A DNA stretch of 64,000 nucleotides, taken from contig OX336389.2 in the NCBI GenBank assembly GCA_946902985.2, forward strand, positions 1,287,420,792 to 1,287,484,791. Direction: 5' to 3'. The notes under the pieces were generated by a model. The model worked only from the letters and a program-made list of their open reading frames with translations, ran no database searches and was not told the DNA's origin. Shown in pieces: positions 1-13,100 of this stretch. Position 1 is the first letter of the stretch; the number at the start of each line of letters is the position of its first letter. The position numbers were made by a program, and so were the translations under genes. This DNA is from Meconema thalassinum. Lineage: Eukaryota > Arthropoda > Insecta > Orthoptera > Tettigoniidae.

Positions 1-780
1 AATGTGTTGGTGTGAGGATGTGGTCTATTGGGGTGCGTTCCTACAGGGTGCGTCTACCTGTTAGGGGATGAACGTCTAAGACTGAGCTATTAACTTGGCC
101 TACCAATTAAGTATGAGCGAGCGTTTAGCGGGCTCACGTGCAGAGTCGACAACTTGGCACGCTGCAGTCTGGCTGCTTACTCGAATACAATGAGATTCCT
201 GACGGTGCAGTTCCTGGCCTTCACGGTCAGGGGCAATTAGGACTAAGGTCAGGTTGGGTGTAGGGATGTAAAACTGGGTGAAATGAGTAGTAGATGTATG
301 TGTTTACTGACCAAGTATTTATTGGTCAGTGGTGATAATGTACTGTCCCTTTAAGTGGTGGACAAGTATAAAACAAAGTACAAAGTGTGTGGATACAAAA
401 GTGTTCTGGGTTAGGTGTTACAATAATTAGGAATCTGAGCACACGGCTAGTTCTCACCTGGTGACGATGGGCTGATCTGGAACGGACCTTGAGGAGCAGA
501 GCCGCCGGCCACGAATAGATAATTGGGCTCTTCTGGGTCTAGCTTTTAAGGCTTTCCCCCACTGCTTACTCGGCGTTTCCTCACTGTTGCTGTTCCAGAT
601 AGTGTGTTTGTGTATGTGTTGTGCAGGCGTGGCTGGCAGCAATATTGCTGTGCCTGCTCGTATCAAAGAAGTGTGTAAGGCTTATGGCATGCCTATGAGG
701 GTGGTTTATGGTGAAAGATGAAGGGGTGGGTCCTGGGGGTACTGCCCCTGGGCTGTACAATAGCTTGTAATCACTACACA
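1..780. other. No recognisable gene; probable intron/repeat sequence
   Basis: No splice-flanked reading frame or known protein motif is seen. It should be ENOSF1 intron, since an upstream exon is required. A SINE-tail-like stretch (gtctaacgcctcaaaatg) sits at about 798-815. Confidence 0.4.
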
Positions 781-1031
781 GGTTTGATAATTTGAATGTC
801 TAACGCCTCAAAATGAAACCGCCACCACTATCTCCGCTACCATTATTTCCCAGCATGAATTATTTCCACATTGTCTCAGGAGCACATCTGCCAAGATTTT
901 TACCATCCAAACTGGACAATCATCAGTAGTGTGACATAAATTATTGGTGAAGCCAATGTGTGCAAATTTGGTGTATTGTTGTAATTGGCTAATTTGAAGG
1001 CTTATACATGTAGTGTATTTCATTAAATCAG

Positions 1032-1189
1032 GCTGGCTGGGTTACTCATCTGAACTTGTTGCTGAGTTGTGCCACAAATACCTATCTATGGGATTCACTG
1101 ACTTCAAAGTGAAGGTTGGCCAGGATCTACAGGATGACCGAAGACGCTGTGCTATGGTTCGTGAAGTTATCGGCTGGGAAAACACACTT
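1032..1189 (+). CDS. ENOSF1: ENOSF1 exon (GWLGY to ENTL)
   Basis: This internal exon of 158 nt begins after acceptor AG at 1030-1031 and completes a glycine codon started in the upstream exon (phase 1). It ends at donor GTGAGT at 1190. It carries the FKVKVG block with the active-site lysine pair and the DLQDDRRRC stretch. The preceding exon is outside the window. Confidence 0.92.
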
Positions 1190-4100
1190 GTGAGTTCATT
1201 TTTACAGTATATTGGGACTAACCACCCTGTTAAATTTTTGAAATGAAAATATTATTTATACTCTGGGATTTGGCAAAGAAAAATGTTTTGATCATTGATT
1301 GGCGTAGGATCCCGGGTAAGCAGGGGGAAGCTTCATCATCATAGTCATTATCCTTCTGTTAGTCGAGCGTGAGTGCACCACTCACCTTTTGATTTTATTC
1401 TTTGCAGCATGAGATTAAATGCAAGAAACCCAGCTAATATCGATTCATTCATTATTCTGTGTTGTATATTGCTAGCAGGAACATTGTTTGTTTTATGATT
1501 GTTAGCATATTTTCGTCATATATGAAAAGGTAGGCTTATGAGATCGCCTTTTGTCCGTGTGTGTGAGCACCCCCTCCCTAATAAGATCTAAATGGCTAGA
1601 GCGATTTCAATGATCCTCGGTAAGGGCATACTACTATCTTGTCCGACGTTGACTTAGTCTTTCAAATTTTAATACGTTCCACCAATCCAACATGGCGGCC
1701 ACCCTACACACCTCAGCAAAGTGGCAGAGGGCGTGAGATGCACACCATGGTTGAAATGGCCAGAAATTTGAACTTTTCTAATAAAGAAGCTAACTTTCCA
1801 CCGGCGATGTGGGCAGAGTTGATGATAGCCTCACTATGCATCCTTAATCAAACCGTAAAATCGTCTGTGGAAGGAGTTAGCCCATTTGAGTTGTGGTTAG
1901 GTAAGAAGCCCAGAACAAAGCATTTGCGTATTATTGGATCAATACGCTATGCCCACAGTAGTACATACTCGACGAAAATGGATAAGAAGGCTGTTAAGTG
2001 TTATCTTGTGGGATATGATGGAGATGAGCGTTATCGAATTTTGGTCAGGGAAGAAAACAAAGTTATCCTCTGCAGAGATGTAATTTTCCAAGAAAAGCCT
2101 GAAAAGTGCGAAGAGCATGTTGAAATATGTTGAAAATGACAATCAGGGAAATCAGCCAATACAGGAGGAAGAAAATGACACAAACGTTGACACAGATGAC
2201 TCTGAATAATCAGAGATTGAGGAGGATGGAGCTGGAACCAGAGAAGTGGAGTTCCTTACTCGGCCTTATCAACACCTGAGAGATCGTTCAGAACTAATGA
2301 AGCCTTTGTCGTTAATGTAAAAAAAAATGTAAAGTCAATGTAGTAACAAGGGAGAAGGCATATATAAATCCTAGATATTGTATTGGAGAAACAGTTGAGA
2401 GTTGGGTTGATTCGGGATATCTGGAAGTAACTGATATTAGGGTAGCACGAATGATTGCTGGCGAAAATAGATGGGAGCAATGGCAGAAGGGTACTCAGAT
2501 ATCCTGAATCAGCCCAACTCTCACTCCCATTTTCCTCAGGTCAGTCAAAATACCGAGCGATGTAGAGAGAGTTTCGTTGTTACACTAACGTCTTTTTTTC
2601 TTCTTCAGAATACAGTAGACCGAGCTTATTGCATTGGCGTTTCTGCACTTTGATTCTATCTCTTTCCCTATACTACCATCCTGAGAGAATACACAACCTA
2701 CGTATTTAAAATGGCGCACCTGCACCAATTTAGTTCGTCCTCCTCCTTTTGTGTTTTTCACGCACCGACATCACTTTCGATTTGTAGCGTATTTTCATTA
2801 ATGAAAAAAAAATAGGCTTAAGAGATCACCTTTTGTCCGTGTGTGTGTATGTGTATGTGTCCCTCACTCATCTAATCGAAACAGCTGGAGCGATTTCAAT
2901 GAAACTCGTTAAGGACATAGTAATATTCCATCCGACCCCGACCGTACCCTTCAAATTTTATTACGTATCTCCAATCCAACATGGCGGCTGTGCGAAATAT
3001 TTCACCGGCATTCTATATCTCTGAAACTGTTACCCATATCACCCTGAAATTTTGTACTTTCAAATATCTTTTAAGTACAGAACGAACATGGTGGCCAAGC
3101 GAAGTTGATACATTTAAATGGACTTTTCCGCGATTTAACCATCCGAGCGCAGTGAAACTTGGTGCAGCAAATGTAATGCAGTGACATTTAATTTAGTTCA
3201 ATTGTTCCTACATAACCTTCAGATGGCGGCTGTGCGAAATTTTAAAATTATTTTTTATTTCTTCTGTGCTAATCATGCGATCGAAGTCAACGTTTCAATA
3301 ATGAACCTACGCAATAATTGTCATCTAATAATACATAACTCTATGGCATATACAGTATATACCGGTATATAAAAGTCCAACATGGCGATCATCCAAAATA
3401 TTTAGACGATTCTCAATATCTACTAATCTATGACAGCAATCAAACTGAAATTTTGTATTTTGATAAAGGCTACTAACATAAGTTCACATATGGGATTTTC
3501 AATAACCTGGTGGGCACAAATACAACATGGCGGTGACGCGAATTTTAAATATTTAAAAGGATGTTTCTCGCGATTTAACCATCCGAACGCAGTGAAACTT
3601 AGTACGGTAAATGCTTATAGAAATTTTAATCCACTGTCATCCAATTTATTTCAATTGTTTTCATAACCTCAAAATGGTAGCTGTGCGAAATTTTTAGACG
3701 GTTCTCAAAATCTGCGAATCTATTACAGCAATTAAACTGAAATTTTGTATGTTGATAGAGGCAAATATCTTTAGTAGGATGTATGAAAATAGGCTATTTA
3801 GTTCTTCACGGATCTACTTGTTAAATATAGAGTGAAAATAGTGCAATTTTAATATTCAATTTAAAATTACCAACGGAAGGTAAAACTGATAGATGTGGAG
3901 GTAGGCTATATTTTAAAAGGCCCTACAATACTAATGCTTCATGCTGCTGTAAGAGGTTTCGTATATTGTGGTCTATTGTTAATGTAAAGCAGATTTTCTT
4001 TGCAAAACATCCAAAACTGACGACATCGAAACGTGTTCATGTCTAACTCATTATGAAGAGTTTAAAGCTATGTTAGACATGAACACGTTAGATAAAGCTG

Positions 4101-7100
4101 TTTGTATGAGTCAGTTGAGATGGTGGGATTATGCGATAAGAATGGGAGAGGTAGATTACCTAAGAAGTTGATGAACTGTACTATAGGGGGTAAGAAAATC
4201 AGAGGTAGACATATAAGGTGATGGCTAGATTCAGTGTTTAACGAAAAAAGTTTAGAAACAGGGAAGGCCGCAATGCTAACTGCTAATGGGGGATTACGGA
4301 GGTGACTGATTCGCAAACAGAGGTTCGCAAACTTAACTGTATTCTGAAAGGCAAAACAGTCTCAAATGAAAAAGAATGAATGAAAATAAAAGGAGGGGGA
4401 AAAAAGATGGGTGATATTATGTGCTGCGTTACCACCTTGTTAACAGTGACTTACTATTTATTATCTGAATTTGGTTTCAGATGGTAGATGCTAACCAAAG
4501 ATGGGACGTGAATGAATCCATAGCTTGGATGCAAAATCTGTCAGAGTTCAAGCCTTTATGGATTGAAGAACCTACATCACCTGATGATGTTCTAGGACAT
4601 GCCACCATATCTAAGGTAAAGTAAGTTTCTGTTACAGTGCAAGGTGCAGGAAACTTAACAGGTTGTTCTAGAATGAAAATGTCAACAAGAACCCTCAAGA
4701 CCTGTCTAGTTGAAGTACGGTATAATAAGAATAGATTATGTTGGTGATGATGACGCAGTGGCATCAGCAACCTTATATAGATCTTTTGAGCGTTGCCATT
4801 TACGACCAATTTCATTATTCTATTTCTGTCTGCCATCTAGCAGAGAAAAACAGAACTGTTTGGCTGAGATATAATGTTGTCTTGTAATCACCTAATGTGA
4901 TACAAGATAACCTTCAGTGGGCTTAAATCGTACTACTTGGAATGCGGTGTCTTTTGTTCCCGCCCTTCAAAACTCCTATTTCCATTGTGAAAGTTGGAAC
5001 ATAATTAAACATACCGTAACTAAGTTAGCACTCAATAGGCTACCGCACTCCTATATTTTAGATGTGAGTTAAGTGGAGCAATGTGAAAATTTTGGTGCAA
5101 ATCATATTCAGTGTGTTGAGACAAAGTTGCCCCAATCTCCGTAACTGCCATGTTTCATGGTTAGAGCAATGGTTCACATTATGCATGAATTTGTATTTCC
5201 AAGTTAAAACCTGTAATGTGGAACAAATGTCATTTGACAACTGGGGAAACCAGTACCGGTCGCCTACTAATTTGAAATTCAGTATTGGCAATTTTAAGTA
5301 CAGTAATTGATACTTTGAGAGAGAATAAAATGGATGATTATTTCCCGGAAGCAAACTAAGAGAAGTCTGTGAAGCAATGAGTTTTGTATTTCATAGGTTG
5401 CGTACTTTGTAAATAAAAGAGCCATTTTTAGGTGAAGTTATGTTTATTTGTATTATCTGTGTTTTTCAGTTTTAAATGCGATATAAGTCTGCATTAACAC
5501 GGATAATCTCACGAGTTTACTGTAGAACATGATCACTGTACACAACTACTGATCACATAATTCTTAGTGCATTTTACAACTTTTATTTTCCCTAGTAGCA
5601 ACAGACTGTTCAGTTACAGGCAAGGAAAATAATATTGTAGAACACAGTTGCCATTGCTTCCATTTCCTGGCTACCAAACCGGAAGTTCGTTATGCACAGG
5701 GAAGCAAAAGTGGTACATAACACAACAAGAGAACGAATGAAAATATGAGGAAGCTGTATAGCCTACTAGTTAACATTTATTTTCGGGGTACCACGAATGG
5801 TGCCTGCCTCCCTCCTCCGCGCGGCGGCCAACCGTACCTAGCGACGCCTCCGACATGCAGTTATTACTAATTGTAAGATAGTGAGAGAAACAGATGGGGG
5901 ATCGGATGAACCGAACGAGGCTTTCTGCCTGTCTCAGTACTAGACACTTTACTAGGCATCATCGTTTGGGTTGAGGATTACATAATAGGGTCAGGATAAA
6001 ACCCCATAGGCAGAAAGGAAAGATGGTCTACAGGTAAAATCTGGGTTATTTGGAGACAGCCACATGCAAGGATGTGGGAGGATTGGTATGTTATGTTAGT
6101 AGAGGAGGTGTGTCCTTTACCTTGCCTTGTATTGTTATATGGGGATCTGGTCTCCTGCTACTGCTGGGGCTAGCCAACACCTTCTAGACTTCAGAGGGTG
6201 TTGGGCTAGCGCGGTTACTCGAGCAGTTAGGCTGCCACACCCTAGGGCAGCACTTCCCAACTATCCGTGCTTCCTAGGCTGTGTCCCAATAGTACAATTT
6301 CAGCCGTAGTGAACTAGATAGTGGAATACTTGACCGGATGTGACGTCAGAAGTCGTGATCCAATACTGCTTAGCACATAGCAATCAAGTCTGTAGTAGCA
6401 AGTGAACGAAAGTGCTTGCTAGATTGGCCAAATACGTCAAGGAAGTTATAGAAATTGTAGCTTATCGGTATTGCAGGTTATGTAAATTGTAGGTTGTCTT
6501 TGACTTAAGCCAAACACAAACCATAATTAGGGCTCGGCTAAAAAGTGATCATCTTGGCGCATCCATGATCGTATCGTTCAGGTATTGTTTATTTAAAACA
6601 GCTGATGAAAGCGCAAAGAGCTTACAAGGAGTAGCAGATCACCGCCATCTTGAGTGTTGGTTTGGTACCAACATATAAGTCCAGTGCGTTTCAGAATACA
6701 AGTCTATGAAGGAGGCTGTGATCAAGCAGACATGTCCCAAATCTCCGTATTGCATAGCACATAGCACATAGTAGCTAGCAGCTAGTCAATAGCAGACAAC
6801 TTGAGTATTGGGACACAGCCTTGTAACAGTTCTCCAGATCCGGGGTGGGACAGCTTTCATGGAAGTACATGGTCGCTTAACTCTCGTAACTTATCATGCG
6901 GTTACGCTGTGGTCGGCGTTGCTCCCCTGTAGCTACTGCTGAAACAGACAAATGACACAGCACTCTATTGGGTGGGTCGCACGTGGTCCTAGATCTAAGT
7001 GAGTGATAGGGCCACTTGGTCCTAATTGTAACTTACTGTGTCGTATTTGCCTCTTCCATTAACCTAGATCTATAGCCTACTTTACTTACTGGCTAACTAG

Positions 7101-10100
7101 CTGTCTGTCTAGTTAGGTATTATCAATCTAATGTCCAACTAGCAATCCTCCTAGTTGTTTTTTTGTATCTTGTCAATTCATTTTAGGGATTTGGGACATC
7201 TTGGTCATCAACCCCGTGTAGTTGGGTGTGTGTTATACTTGTCTGATAACCTGTATGTATGTGATGACTGTAGTCGTGTGTGTAATTAATATATTAGGGA
7301 GGAGATAGGCGCCCCGGGACTTGAAGTAAGGTACTATCCTGGCATTTGCCTGGAGGGAGTGTGGAGAAACGGGTAAAACGCACTTAGGATAGCATAGCTA
7401 CGCCGCGGGACAGTTCATTTGTTATTTGCCTAATAACTATCACACTAGCTATCGGCCTAGTCGGGGTGTCATATATGTAATATGAGTTCCAATTATCAAT
7501 ACCACGATTAGTTAAAGAATATTTCCCGTAATTTGTACCCTGCGGTCGGCCCTTTATGCGGATGATCTGCCCTGCTTAGGTAGGTGGGACTTCCCAGACG
7601 TTTTCCTATAGTCTGGATTTCGGTCTTTTTTCTTCCAGATATTCCCACCCTAGCTTTCCTATCATTCGAGTTACACTACTTCTAGGATTAAAATCGTTGA
7701 GCACAAACGTAGCAGCCTTACTTTGTACCATCTCCAGTTCATTGACGAGCCCTACTTGATTGGGGCCCCCAAATTGCTAAGCCGTATTCAATCATTGGCC
7801 TCACCAGGGTCAAATATCCTAATTCTTTTGCGGTGGAACTACTGGCTTTTAATACCCTAGTTACAAAATGAAGTGATTTGTACGCTTTGGAGACGACATA
7901 ACCCACAATGATATTTCATATCATTCCTTACATGGATGCCCAAGTATTTGCACGAGTCTTCTTCTACAATCGAAATTTAATGTTTTTTCAGTCGGTTAAC
8001 ACGATTGTACCCAATTAGTGTAATGGGTGGTACCCTAATCCTGAAAAAAAAAACATGAGATAAATAAACACACTTGGTTGTCCAGTTTCGATCGTCAAGC
8101 GATCAACATCAGATCCTATACACTTAGGCTATTAAATCTATGTTTGTAAGTACGGGTTATGATATTTACATGTATACACTTATTTAGTTGTAGTAGTGAT
8201 TATACTAGCACAACTTGTCAAGATATGTGATTTTTTGTCGAGATACTGATAGTGGTGATTGACTTTCAAATTTGTTTGCTTAGTGTGATTATGCGATTGA
8301 TATTAAATGGTCTGGTTCTTGTGGATTGTGCACTTAGCTGTTTGAGCTATGTGTTGTCCGTTTCCGTGCAGGTGTTGTCTCTGCAGTAATCAAGATTACG
8401 GTGGGGGAGATAAAACAATGCGAGCCCACAAGTTACAATGAACACGGGAAATGGAATACCTAACGAGTGATATTTCCAATAGAACGTGACACAGTGAGAC
8501 GAGAGAACATGTTTTCATCACAAATATATTACCTAACATTAATCATTACTATTAATTTTGCTTACATTTGGATTGGGAGAGATTTCAGGAATTTCTTTTT
8601 TCGGATTTTCTGGTATGGTGCCAAAAATAATTTTTTAAAAAATTAGGTAGATCTGGCAACATTTACTGACAATCAGGTTCACTGGCAGTGAATCACTGCG
8701 ATTATCAGGGGCGGATCTGGGGGAGGGCGAGGAGGGCGACCGCCCAGAACCCCGCGGTCTGGGGGGCCCCGCGCCATGGATTTTTTTAAATTTAATTAAT
8801 TCATTAATTATACTTTTCAAATTAATTTATAATTCATATTCATTTCTTCAGTGCAGCTATGACCTCCCGTGCCCATTTAGCAAGTTAAGATTTCAGTGAA
8901 ATAATAGAAGACTTCAGCCGGGAAAAAAGTCGCAAACTAATATTTTAATATTTTATAGTTTACATAATTTTCTTCAAGGCGACTTAAAGGTATCTTTCAT
9001 ATTATTAAAAAAATGCACTGTGGTGTATTCAAAATATTGTTACTATTCTTTATTTTATTATTATTACCAAACAATTTTCCATTTGATTTGATATTTTTTT
9101 ATTTCCTATTGTTGTGGGTCCCACCTTATCATGTCGCCCAGGGCCCCGCAAGGCCGGGATCTGCCACTGCACGGTCGACTCTAGATAGGTCGGAAGGCTG
9201 AGACTTGGCAACATGTTCATCAGTCATAGGCCTACGCTTGTCAGGCGGCAACACGAAGGGAACGTTCAGTCTTTGGTTCAGTCTGGCAGGTGTTCTCGTT
9301 TATCTCACAGGGATATTTCCTTCTATATTTTGTTTCTTATGCTTTGTACGTTTATACGCTTTATAGTAGCGTTGATACTACCCTTCCAAGTGAGATTTTA
9401 ACTGCAATCCCTAATCGAGAACACACTGACGAGTGTGCTTGTACGGTACATGTAATTATCACATGCACTTTATGTTTTAAACTTCGATTTTCCAGGCATG
9501 TTTCGGCACAGTAACAATGCCAGATAAATGTTTTGTCCCCAGCTGTAACTTTCAGTTATTGCCAATGTATTGCTAAACAATTGTTCACAGGCTAGGCATG
9601 ATGCTGTTGATGTCAGCAAACTTGGTTATGGGAAGAGAAAGTTGCAGACACTTTAGGAAGGAAACAGAAGGAATCTGATATATTTATGAAATACCAGCAC
9701 AACAGAGTATTTTTATAGTGGTAGTAAATTATCTACATACGGTACATGTGTGGCGGAATTGAGGGTTTATAGGCCTACAGTGTAAAGATGTTGTGGGAGA
9801 TAGCCTACATGCATCACATAACCCTCAATTGCATCTACCTTTACTCCATATTATTATTATTATAATACCGACATGTTTTTATTACCGTACTTCAGAGTAG
9901 TACAATACGAATAGAAGCCTAAAAGAATTTTCTTTATTTTGCTTAACACATTTATGTTGGTAAATTATTTCCGTGTCATTCACGCCTAATATCATCTGCT
10001 TGGCTCTTATAACAACTTTTCACGATCATATGTACGCTATTCATTTATTTCCGATTGTAACACTGGTCATACGTAAACAATAAAAATAAATAATCAGATG

Positions 10101-13100
10101 TCTTGCTAAACATTGTGTCCAATATTAATTCCGTAGTTTTTGTCGCCTTCCTTGCTAGTAAACAGCTGTTCAGGCGCTCGCGACGAAGTATGACTGACAA
10201 CAACCGTAGCTACAGTGTTGCCAGGTCGAACCTTCCGACCTTTCTAGGGTCGACCGTGGCCACTGGCGATTATATATTTGTGCTTGTGAGTCCAGCGTAA
10301 CCAGCGTGCATTTCTCATCCCAGCCCAGCCGCCAGTTAATACACAGCTCGGGGATTCACCAAGTTGCATCATTCTTGGGTTACATCAGCTAACCGAAATT
10401 TTCTATTAGGGAGTTGCATTATCGCGTGCAACGTGAATCCCACTGCAAGTAGGTGCCACGGAAAATGCCTGCGTAAAATATAAACGGAGTTTATTAGAAT
10501 TTAGAAAAAAAAAGTCAATTGTTGATGACTCCATATAATTTATACCGGTAGCTTACCCGTAGAATAGCTCTGTGGGCTCTCTGAGCTCGTGGGTACCCCC
10601 GCACGGCAGGCCCTGTGATCTCGTTAGTTACACCCCTGCCAACTCTGGCTGTAAGTCCCTAAATGATACAGTATAACAAAAGAAACCTGTAACCTGAAGG
10701 TGAAAAATTTTGTTCTGGAGGAAATCAATTGAACTGACGAGTACAGCTACCACAACAAATACCCTTATCCAACGAATCCACACAGATGACAGACGAAATT
10801 AAATAAATTAGCATTTGTAAAGAAACGTAGGCGAGAAAGATAAAGCCCTGTTATTTAAGCACTTATAACCACTAGAAATTAAATTGAACCCAACAGCAAC
10901 AACAAAACATATAAAAGATTCCCCTGAGTCCCAGGTTTGATTCCCGGCTCTACCAAGAAATTTAATTCTGGTCTGAGAGCTGGAGCGGGGTGCACTCAGC
11001 CTCGTGAAGCGAAACCATCCTGAAGTTGTTTTCCATGGTTTTCCACTTCTACTCCAGGTAAATGCCACGACCGCCTCCTCCCAATCCTCACCTAACTTAC
11101 AAATACAGGCATACTACTACGGACACCACAATAACACAGGTTGTATGACAAATTTTATTTACATATACACACACCCAAGTACACGAGGGTAAATTATATC
11201 GATGTCTAAGGCCTTCAAATGAAACAACTACTACTCTAATGGATTCAGTACTACAGCTCTGTGACAAACGTTTGAATGTAGTAGAAATAGGTAACGCCAC
11301 ACAAGCAGTTCGACATGAGGGACTGAAATGGGAGACCAGACATTGGGCAACTTGTAACTTTGGTCTACCTGCTTGAGTCTGGGTTGCAGTTTGCTAGTCA
11401 GGTGCAAGCTAGTTGGCTAATTATGAACACCTGTGCGACGACTGTGCTGGAATAGGATACTGTAACGGTTAAGTACTAATGACCTTAAGTAGCATGCTCT
11501 AATATTATTATATTGTTGTGTAGCTAAACCATGTATACGTGCATAATATTCATACGTGAATCACAAATATATAACACAACATCATAAAATACGTTAACCT
11601 TCTTAATTAACGAGATTCGCGGCGAATCATAAATACTAACATTAACAAGACAAGCTATACAAAGTATAACTAAAACATATTTCTAAATATTTGTATAATT
11701 TTAAGGTTCAACCCTAGTGATCAGGATCTGGTAATGGCCCCGTATTGGTCGAAACGCGTAATCCTAAATTCCCCCTTTATCAGTGAATAGTATTAATACA
11801 TGTACATTTTTTTTTTCAGGAAGAGTGTGTTATATATATAGTTACCCCACCTAATTTAATTTGGCAAAAGCGTGTTGACCGATTGAAAAATATAAATTGA
11901 TAATCTCATCTTAGCCATTTCAATCTTTAGGTTTTCAAGTTTTTCTTACTGTAGTACAGTGCAGATATCCCGTGTGCCAATTTCTGCGATGTGGGAGCTG
12001 CAGTTCGAGGGTCCGAGGTTTGAATTTGGTGCCGACATCTCCGGTATGGTTTTTCCATACTCTTGATTGGAAAGTGGTACCTCATTTCAAGTCGCAGAAC
12101 TCCTACCCAATCCTAGACCCAAATAATTATCCTTATGCACAATACAATAGCATAGGTTACCGTATTAGACAAATACCTTACACACGCACTTATGATCAAA
12201 CATGTCCCAAACCCCGTACTGAAGCAACAAATGTGTTGTGTATTTATTCGACCTATGTCAAAACTAACCTAGTTTGACGTGTAATGAGATACTGGTATCT
12301 TTATTCTAGGCACTGAAACCTCTTGGTATTGGTGTGGCTACGGGTGAAATGATCTGCAACCGTGTGATGTTCAAACAATTTCTACAGGCAGGAGCTATGC
12401 AGTTTTGTCAGATTGATTCATGCCGCATTGGTGGTGTCAATGAAATTTTATCAGTTTACTTGATGGCTCACAAGCTTGGAGGTATGTTGAACTTATTTCC
12501 TTGTAACTATAGAAATATCGGATGTATAATTTCCTATCACTACTTGCTATTCTGTTTCTTCCAGTGCCTGTATGTCCTCATGCTGGTGGTGTGGGTTTGT
12601 GTGAGATGGTACAACATCTTCAGATGTTCGATTTCGTGAGTCTCTCTGGCACAAGCAAAGGTCGAATGATCGAGTATGTAGATCAAGAACATGAACACTT
12701 CGAGGATCCTGTCGTGGTTCATAAAGCACATTATCAAGCCCCTTTGGTAAGATTCAATAGAAAGATTATCATACAATTTGTTAATCATTTTTGTTTGTCT
12801 TTCTAGAATTTTCTTGTTAAATGATCCCGAATCTCATCCTCCTGAAGTCTGTCCATCTAGAACCTTCCAACCACCATTAGTTTCTGAGTCTGAGTCTCTG
12901 TACTTGCAGTTGGAACATACAACTCTCCAACTGACATTCCAGAAGAAGGAAGAGCAAAGGAATAATGTCATTTTTTCTTGAGTTTTAGGGAAAATTTGGA
13001 ATAATTTCAGTTATTTGTTGTTGTTTCGTTTAAGGGGCTTGGAGATCGTGGCCATTTAGCTCCGTGCACGTGGGTGTAAATATATATAAAATTAAAATTA

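Noticed and set aside
12547..12788. - strand open frames opposite the ENOSF1 exon at 12565-12746
   Set aside because: Antisense shadows of a conserved exon.
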